DNA from: Hymenobacter lapidarius
GTDB lineage: Bacteria; Bacteroidota; Bacteroidia; Cytophagales; Hymenobacteraceae
Direction: 5' to 3'
DNA: 64,000 nt
NCBI RefSeq assembly: GCF_001816145.1
Contig: NZ_MDZB01000098.1
Span: forward strand, 1 to 64,000
The position numbers and the translations under genes are program-made. Shown piece after piece: positions 58,891-64,000 of the stretch. The notes under the pieces were generated by a model. It was not told the DNA's origin, did not search any database, and saw nothing but the letters and a program-made list of their open reading frames with translations. The number at the start of each line of letters is the position of its first letter. Position 1 is the first letter of the stretch.

Positions 58891-61479
58891 ATGAAGTATT
58901 TGGTTCCGGGCCTTACCAGCCTGTTGTTATGTGTTCAGCTCCTGGCGGCTGCCCAGGCGCCGGCCTCCGGCCCGCGCCGGCCCGCCACCAAGGGCCCGGT
59001 GAACAAAAAAGAGTCGCCGGCTGCTGTTACATCGCCTGCGCCCGCTGGACTGGTAGTCCCGTCGTGGCTGCCGGCCGATGCCCCCCTGCAGCCCGCGGCC
59101 ACCATCCTTACCGACGTAGTAGACACCAAGCTGGATGTGCGCTTCGACTACAAAAAACAGCACCTACTTGGCACGGCCCTGCTCACGTTGCGCTCCCATT
59201 TCTATCCGCAGTCCGAGGTGTCGCTCGATGCCAAGGGCTTCGATATTCAAAAGGTGGAGCTGGTAAGCGATAAGAAACCCAAGGTCCTCGCTTTTACCTA
59301 CGACCGGCGTAAGCTCGTCATTGCTCTCGACCACCCCTACCCGCGCACTACGCCCTACCAGGTTCGCATCGTGTATGTAGCCAAGCCCAACGAGCTGCCC
59401 CAGGGCGGTTCGGCGGCCATCACCTCCGATAAAGGGCTATACTTCATCAACCCCCTCGGAATCGAGAAAAACAAGCCCCGTCAAATCTGGACGCAGGGCG
59501 AGACCGAGGCCAGTTCCTGCTGGTTTCCCACCATCGACAAGCCGAACCAGCGCATGACGCAGGAAATCAGCATGACGGTGGAAAAGCAGTTCAAAACGCT
59601 TTCCAACGGCGTCCTCACTGCTTCCAAGACTAACGCCGATGGCACGCGCACCGACACCTGGAAGCTTAAACAGCCCCACGCGCCCTACCTCGCTTCTATG
59701 GTAGTCGGCGATTTTGCCGTGGTGAACGACTCCTGGCACGGCAAGCCCGTCGATTATTACGTGGAGCCGCAATACGCCGGCACCGCCCGCGCCATCTTCG
59801 GCCGCACCCCCCAAATGCTCGATTTCTTCTCCAAGAAGCTGGGCGTAGAATACCCTTGGGACAAATATGCTCAGGTGGCCGTGCGCGACTACGTGAGCGG
59901 CGCCATGGAAAACACCACCGCTACCACCCACGGCTCCACCATCCAAGCCACCCGGCGCGAGCTGCTGGATGCCAACTACCAGACCAGCGAGTCCGTGATT
60001 GTTCACGAGCTGTTCCATCACTGGTTCGGCGATTATGTTACCAGCGAGTCGTGGGCCAATTTGCCCCTGAACGAGTCGTTTGCCGATTATTCCGAGCTGC
60101 TCTGGGCCGAGCACAAGTACGGCCCCGACGAAGCCGGCCTTGTGCAGGAGATAAAAATCAACAACTACCTCGAAGAAGCCCAGTCCAAGCGCGAGCCCCT
60201 CATCCGCTACCGCCACACTAACCGGGAAGACATGTTCGACCGCCACTCCTACGACAAAGGAGGCCGCGTGCTCCATATGCTCCGCAAGTATGTAGGCGAC
60301 GAAGCCTTCTTTGCCTCCCTCAACCGCTACCTCGTCCAGAACAAGCAAACGGCAGTCGAACTCTCCCAGCTGCGCACCGCCTTCGAAGAAACCACCGGCG
60401 AAGACCTGATGTGGTTTTTCAACCAATGGTTCTTGCAGCGCGGGCACCCGGAGTTGCGCATCACCCATTCCTACGCCAACAACCAGGTCACGCTGCGGGT
60501 GCAGCAAACCCAGGACACCCTGTTCCAGCCCGTCTTCCGCCTGCCCGTCACCGTGGCCGTATGGACCAATAACAACCAACCCACCGAGCACCGCATCACC
60601 GTCACCAAAGCCAGCCAGACCTTCGTGCTGCCCGCCAACCAGAAGCCCAGCCTGGTTAAATTCGACAACGAAAGCCAGCTACTGGCGCAGTTTGACGAAG
60701 AGCGCACCCAAGACGAGCTGATATTCCAGTTCTACCACGCCCGCAGCTATCAGCAGAAATCGGAAGCCCTGGACTTGCTCCAGAATAAGACCACGGAACT
60801 TGCGGTGAGCGGCCTGTTGCGCAACGCCATGACCGACAAGTTCTGGGCCGTGCGCCGCCTTGCCCTCGACCACCTGCGCCGCTACCGTGGTCCTGAGCCC
60901 GAGGGCATGCGCAAAGACATCCAGCAGCTGGCCACCACCGACGTCAACCCCAAGGTGCGGGCGCAGGCCATCACCACCCTGGCGAGCTTCCCTGATGGCA
61001 CCTTTGGGCCCATCTACAGTGCCGCCATCAGCGACAGTTCTGCCTTGGTTGCCGCAGCCGCCATTCAGGCCCTTGCCAAGAAGCCCGACTTGAACACCAG
61101 CCAGCAAGTGGCTACCCTCGACAACACCACCAGCAGCCCGCTTATTCTGGCCGTAGCCAACTACTACGCCACAAACGGTACCCTCGACCAGTACGGCTGG
61201 TTCCTGCGCCGCCTGCCCGACGTAGCCGAGGCCGACCTGTACGCCTACTTTCAATCCTTTGGCACCCTTATGACGCGTATCCCGCCCGTAGAGCGCGACA
61301 GCGGCATCAAAACACTGGAGGAATACGCCCGCAATTCACCCCGCTACGAAATCCGGCTCGGGGCTTACCGGGGCCTGGCCCTGCTCATGCCCACGTCCCC
61401 AAACCTGAAGGCGCTTCTGCAAAACATCCGCGAAAAGGAAACCGATGACCGACTAAAGGCTTTTTATAACCTTATGTAG
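58891..61479 (+). CDS. M1 family aminopeptidase
   Basis: The 862-residue exported zinc aminopeptidase starts with a signal peptide (MKYLVPGLTSLLLCVQLLAA). An N-terminal beta saddle leads to SGAMENTT (about 334-341, substrate N-terminus binding), then VHELFHHWFGDYVTSESWAN (about 370-389) with HExxH and the third Glu in LNESFADYSE. After about 620 a set of HEAT-like helical repeats (LLRNAMTDKFWAVRRLALDH) fills the C-terminus. It should trim extracytoplasmic peptides. Confidence 0.94.
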   Translation: MKYLVPGLTSLLLCVQLLAAAQAPASGPRRPATKGPVNKKESPAAVTSPAPAGLVVPSWLPADAPLQPAATILTDVVDTKLDVRFDYKKQHLLGTALLTLRSHFYPQSEVSLDAKGFDIQKVELVSDKKPKVLAFTYDRRKLVIALDHPYPRTTPYQVRIVYVAKPNELPQGGSAAITSDKGLYFINPLGIEKNKPRQIWTQGETEASSCWFPTIDKPNQRMTQEISMTVEKQFKTLSNGVLTASKTNADGTRTDTWKLKQPHAPYLASMVVGDFAVVNDSWHGKPVDYYVEPQYAGTARAIFGRTPQMLDFFSKKLGVEYPWDKYAQVAVRDYVSGAMENTTATTHGSTIQATRRELLDANYQTSESVIVHELFHHWFGDYVTSESWANLPLNESFADYSELLWAEHKYGPDEAGLVQEIKINNYLEEAQSKREPLIRYRHTNREDMFDRHSYDKGGRVLHMLRKYVGDEAFFASLNRYLVQNKQTAVELSQLRTAFEETTGEDLMWFFNQWFLQRGHPELRITHSYANNQVTLRVQQTQDTLFQPVFRLPVTVAVWTNNNQPTEHRITVTKASQTFVLPANQKPSLVKFDNESQLLAQFDEERTQDELIFQFYHARSYQQKSEALDLLQNKTTELAVSGLLRNAMTDKFWAVRRLALDHLRRYRGPEPEGMRKDIQQLATTDVNPKVRAQAITTLASFPDGTFGPIYSAAISDSSALVAAAAIQALAKKPDLNTSQQVATLDNTTSSPLILAVANYYATNGTLDQYGWFLRRLPDVAEADLYAYFQSFGTLMTRIPPVERDSGIKTLEEYARNSPRYEIRLGAYRGLALLMPTSPNLKALLQNIREKETDDRLKAFYNLM

Positions 61480-61533
61480 AAGGGCATAAACCCGCTTTTT
61501 TGAAAAAAGTCGAAGGTTTTTTTGCTGCACCCC

Positions 61534-61563
61534 TTGCCCGTTGTCAGAAAAGCCCTAATTTTG
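61534..61563 (+). promoter_or_regulatory. Promoter of the tRNA-tuf cluster
   Basis: TTG at 61534-61536, a 19-base spacer and TAATTTTG at 61556-61563 match the Bacteroidota consensus. Confidence 0.75.
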
Positions 61564-61649
61564 CGACTCCTTACGAAACACTACTGCCTCGGTAGCCAGC
61601 AAAACGAAAGGGAATAGCTTCTTGGCAATCGGCCGATGAGCGACAAATT

Positions 61650-61732
61650 GGGGAGGTTCCAGAGCGGCCAAATGGGACAGACTGTAACTCTGTTAGTGTA
61701 AACTTTCGAAGGTTCGAATCCTTCTCTCCCCA
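61650..61732 (+). tRNA. tRNA-Tyr (GTA)
   Basis: An 83-base tRNA with acceptor GGGGAGG/TCTCCCC, discriminator A, anticodon loop CTGTAAC and a long variable arm, as expected for Tyr. Confidence 0.94.
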
Positions 61733-61749
61733 CTTTTTGATGGCCAACT

Positions 61750-61822
61750 GCGGGAGTAGCTCAGCTGGTAGAGCGGCAGCCTTCCAAGCTGCAGGTCGCG
61801 GGTTCGAACCTCGTCTCCCGCT
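61750..61822 (+). tRNA. tRNA-Gly (TCC)
   Basis: A 73-base cloverleaf with acceptor GCGGGAG/CTCCCGC, anticodon loop CTTCCAA and T-arm TTCGAAC. Confidence 0.95.
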
Positions 61823-61841
61823 CATTTTTTTATTAGCATAA

Positions 61842-61913
<72 letters not shown>

Positions 61914-62080
61914 CAGATTATAATACAAGACCTACAGGCCATATTTTCGGGCTGTGGGCGCGGTTCTCTCAGGTAAGCGACGCACAGTTTTCTATTTCGT
62001 AGGGGCTGAGTCTCGCTTTCTTGTTGTAGGGTCGGTTTTATTCTCAAATTCACTTCACCACCTCTTTTTTACTCTTTACA

Positions 62081-63271
62081 ATGGCTAAAGAAAATTTCGA
62101 CCGGTCCAAGCCGCACGTAAACATTGGTACCATCGGCCACGTCGACCACGGCAAGACCACCCTGACCGCTGCTATCACGCAGGTGCTGGCCGGCAAGGGC
62201 CTGGCCGAAAAGCGCGATTTCGGTTCGATTGATAACGCCCCCGAAGAAAAAGAGCGTGGTATCACCATCAACACCTCGCACGTAGAGTACTCGACGGTTA
62301 ACCGTCACTACGCTCACGTTGACTGCCCCGGTCACGCCGACTATGTGAAGAACATGGTAACCGGTGCTGCTCAGATGGACGGTGCTATCCTCGTGGTAGC
62401 GGCCACCGACGGCCCAATGCCCCAGACCCGTGAGCACATCCTGCTCGCTCGCCAGGTAGGTGTTCCTCAGCTGGTGGTGTTCATGAACAAAGTAGACATG
62501 GTCGATGACCCCGAGCTCCTCGAGCTGGTGGAAATGGAAATCCGTGAGCTGCTCTCGTTCTACGACTTCGATGGCGACAACATTCCCGTTATTCAGGGTT
62601 CGGCCCTCGGCGGCCTGAATGGCGACGCTGCTTGGGTGTCCAAAATCGAAGAATTGATGGACGCAGTTGATTCGTTCATTCCGATTCCTGCTCGTCTGAC
62701 CGACCTGCCTTTCCTGATGCCTGTTGAGGACGTGTTCTCGATTACTGGCCGTGGCACTGTTGCTACCGGTCGTATCGAGCGCGGCATCATCAACTCGGGT
62801 GAGCAAGTTGACATCCTGGGTATGGGCGCTGCTGCCGGCCTGAAGTCGACGGTTACGGGTGTGGAAATGTTCCGCAAAATCCTCGACCGTGGCGAAGCTG
62901 GTGACAACGTAGGTCTGTTGCTCCGCGGTATTGAAAAAGAAGCCATCCGTCGCGGCATGGTTATCTGCAAGCCCGGTTCGGTAACGCCTCACCAGAAGTT
63001 CAAGGCGGAAGTCTACGTTCTCTCGAAAGAGGAAGGTGGCCGTCACACGCCGTTCTTCAACAACTACCGTCCGCAGTTCTACCTGCGTACCACCGACGTT
63101 ACCGGCATCATCACCCTCCCCGAGGGCGTTGAAATGGTAATGCCCGGCGACAACATCACCATCACCGTTGAGCTCATCAGCAAAGTGGCAATGGAGAAAG
63201 GCCTGCGTTTCGCTATCCGTGAGGGTGGCCGTACGGTAGGTGCCGGTCAGGTAACTGAAGTTCTCGACTAA
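62081..63271 (+). CDS. tuf: Elongation factor Tu
   Basis: The 396-residue GTPase delivers aminoacyl-tRNA to the ribosome. [10 protein letters not shown] (18-27) is the P-loop, the switch I region reads [24 protein letters not shown] is switch II and NKVDMVDD the base-recognition motif; domains II and III are complete. Codons look more biased to T-ending forms (GGT, GCT, CGT) than neighbours, as expected for a highly expressed gene. It follows the Tyr-Gly-Thr tRNAs. Confidence 0.98.
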   Translation: MAKENFDRSKPHVNIGTIGHVDHGKTTLTAAITQVLAGKGLAEKRDFGSIDNAPEEKERGITINTSHVEYSTVNRHYAHVDCPGHADYVKNMVTGAAQMDGAILVVAATDGPMPQTREHILLARQVGVPQLVVFMNKVDMVDDPELLELVEMEIRELLSFYDFDGDNIPVIQGSALGGLNGDAAWVSKIEELMDAVDSFIPIPARLTDLPFLMPVEDVFSITGRGTVATGRIERGIINSGEQVDILGMGAAAGLKSTVTGVEMFRKILDRGEAGDNVGLLLRGIEKEAIRRGMVICKPGSVTPHQKFKAEVYVLSKEEGGRHTPFFNNYRPQFYLRTTDVTGIITLPEGVEMVMPGDNITITVELISKVAMEKGLRFAIREGGRTVGAGQVTEVLD

Positions 63272-63293
63272 GCTTCGGCTTAATCAGTAAACA

Positions 63294-63329
63294 AAGCCGC
63301 TCTCGAATACCTCGGGGGCGGCTTTTTTA
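63294..63329 (+). terminator. Terminator of tuf
   Basis: AAGCCGC at 63294-63300 pairs with GCGGCTT at about 63318-63324, with a longer imperfect stem and loop inside, followed by T6. Confidence 0.78.
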
Positions 63330-63350
63330 CGCTGAAAACAGAAGGCCATA

Positions 63351-63381
63351 TTTGTTTTGTCCGCTGTTTCTCTTACCTTTG
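63351..63381 (+). promoter_or_regulatory. Promoter of tRNA-Trp-secE-nusG
   Basis: TTTG at 63351-63354, a 19-base spacer and TACCTTTG at 63374-63381 match the consensus perfectly. The tRNA begins about 41 bases later. Confidence 0.88.
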
Positions 63382-63422
63382 CACTCCCTTTGGCGAAATG
63401 CGCTTTGTGGGAATGCTAATAA

Positions 63423-63493
63423 ACGAGTGTGGTGCAGCGGTAGCATACGGGTCTCCAAAACCTTTGACGGGAGTTCGAATCTCTCCACTCGTG
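63423..63493 (+). tRNA. tRNA-Trp (CCA)
   Basis: A 71-base tRNA with acceptor ACGAGTG/CACTCGT, discriminator G and anticodon loop CTCCAAA. It lies between tuf and secE, as in many bacteria. Confidence 0.92.
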
Positions 63494-63555
63494 CAATCTG
63501 GGTCAGTTGGCCCGCTCCATGTCGTTACCAGCGGCAACGCTGCTTTTTTCATCCA

Positions 63556-63750
63556 ATGGACAAACTGAGCAATTATTTCCGCACCACCATCGAAGAGATG
63601 CGCTATAACGTAACGTGGCCCTCTACGACGGAACTGCAAAAGAGCGCCGGCCTGGTTCTCATTGGTTCGCTCGTGTTTGCCGTGGTGGTAGGCGTCATGG
63701 ACATCAGCTTTGAGTCGGTACTTAAAGTGTTTTATAACTCATTTCGCTAA
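63556..63750 (+). CDS. secE: Preprotein translocase subunit SecE
   Basis: The 64-residue single-helix subunit of the SecYEG channel reads LSNYFRTTIEEMRYNVTWPS, the cytoplasmic amphipathic helix, then a transmembrane stretch SAGLVLIGSLVFAVVVGVM. The ATG at 63556 gives the usual length for this phylum; the 68-codon upstream extension crosses the tRNA. nusG starts 12 bases on. Confidence 0.95.
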   Translation: MDKLSNYFRTTIEEMRYNVTWPSTTELQKSAGLVLIGSLVFAVVVGVMDISFESVLKVFYNSFR

Positions 63751-63762
63751 TCAGCAATCAAG

Positions 63763-64000
63763 ATGGGCGAACTGAAATGGTACGTGGTACGCTCCGTGAG
63801 CGGCCAGGAGAAAAAAGCCAAAAACTACCTCGAAACGGAGCTCGGCCGGCATAACCTGACCGAGTTGGTGCCGCAGGTACTGATTCCGGTAGAGAAAGTG
63901 TTTGAGATGCGCAACGGCAAGAAGCGTGTCCGCGAGCGGAACCTCTACCCCGGCTACATCATCATCCACGCCGACCTCGGCCACGGTGAAGTAGACCACA
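63763..64000 (+). CDS. nusG: Transcription factor NusG (partial)
   Basis: The first 79 codons of NusG, cut by the window end: LKWYVVRSVSGQEKKAKNYL, VLIPVEKVFEMRNGKKRV and ERNLYPGYIIIHADL form the NGN domain that binds RNA polymerase. The KOW domain lies beyond the window. It follows secE in the conserved secE-nusG order. Confidence 0.95.
   Translation, partial: MGELKWYVVRSVSGQEKKAKNYLETELGRHNLTELVPQVLIPVEKVFEMRNGKKRVRERNLYPGYIIIHADLGHGEVDH

Overview
The window looks like chromosomal DNA of a GC-rich member of the Bacteroidota, most likely Hymenobacter or a close relative in the Cytophagales. Four things point there: several very large secreted proteins end in type IX secretion (T9SS) sorting domains of the 'YPNP' kind; promoters read TTTG-N19-21-TAnnTTTG; rpmG is followed by a DUF4295 gene, as is usual in this phylum; and many lipoproteins and outer-membrane-type proteins are present. 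The genus is inferred from style and was not tested by a search.

Layout. 0-7.3 kb: an S41 peptidase, homogentisate dioxygenase, a lipoprotein, an HMG-CoA reductase with an unusual N-terminal domain, a PhyH-type dioxygenase and an SDR. 7.7-13.8 kb: two tandem DUF4331 proteins, the second with a long T9SS extension, then a 74-residue protein with a C-terminal sorting-type helix. 13.9-30.5 kb: a PAP2-like membrane enzyme, M20 hydrolase, T9SS M4 protease, barrel protein, TPR protein, esterase, Ogt, a glycoside hydrolase, a CDF transporter beside an internally deleted copy of a CDF gene, an amino-acid permease, GNAT, hemB and a frameshifted FAD oxidoreductase. 30.6-36.5 kb: rocD, DUF2314-like and DUF5522 genes, rpmB, rpmG-DUF4295, ftsY, 3-hydroxyacyl-CoA dehydrogenase, a Rieske-like lipoprotein lacking most cluster ligands, and tRNA-Asn. 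36.7-52.3 kb is accessory: a decayed gene, a T9SS M36 protease, a T9SS FN3 protein, S1/P1 nuclease, a frameshifted GH43 gene, a T9SS metzincin-like protein, GNAT and a frameshifted membrane protein. 52.4-64 kb is core: GT2-GT9, an ECF sigma/zinc anti-sigma pair, gmk-nadD, frr, pyrH, biotin carrier, M1 aminopeptidase, and the tRNA(Tyr-Gly-Thr)-tuf-tRNA-Trp-secE-nusG block cut by the window end.

Together the genes show a saprophytic lifestyle: secreted peptidases feed amino-acid uptake and catabolism (permease, ornithine aminotransferase, homogentisate dioxygenase), with isoprenoid and haem synthesis alongside. No rRNA, CRISPR array, prophage or transposase was seen. The most notable signals are a SigR/RsrA-like redox switch, the two-part HMG-CoA reductase, the DUF4331 pair with its sorting-signal neighbour, three single-base frameshifts, a family of dispersed hairpin repeats, and promoters that sit almost on the start codon.
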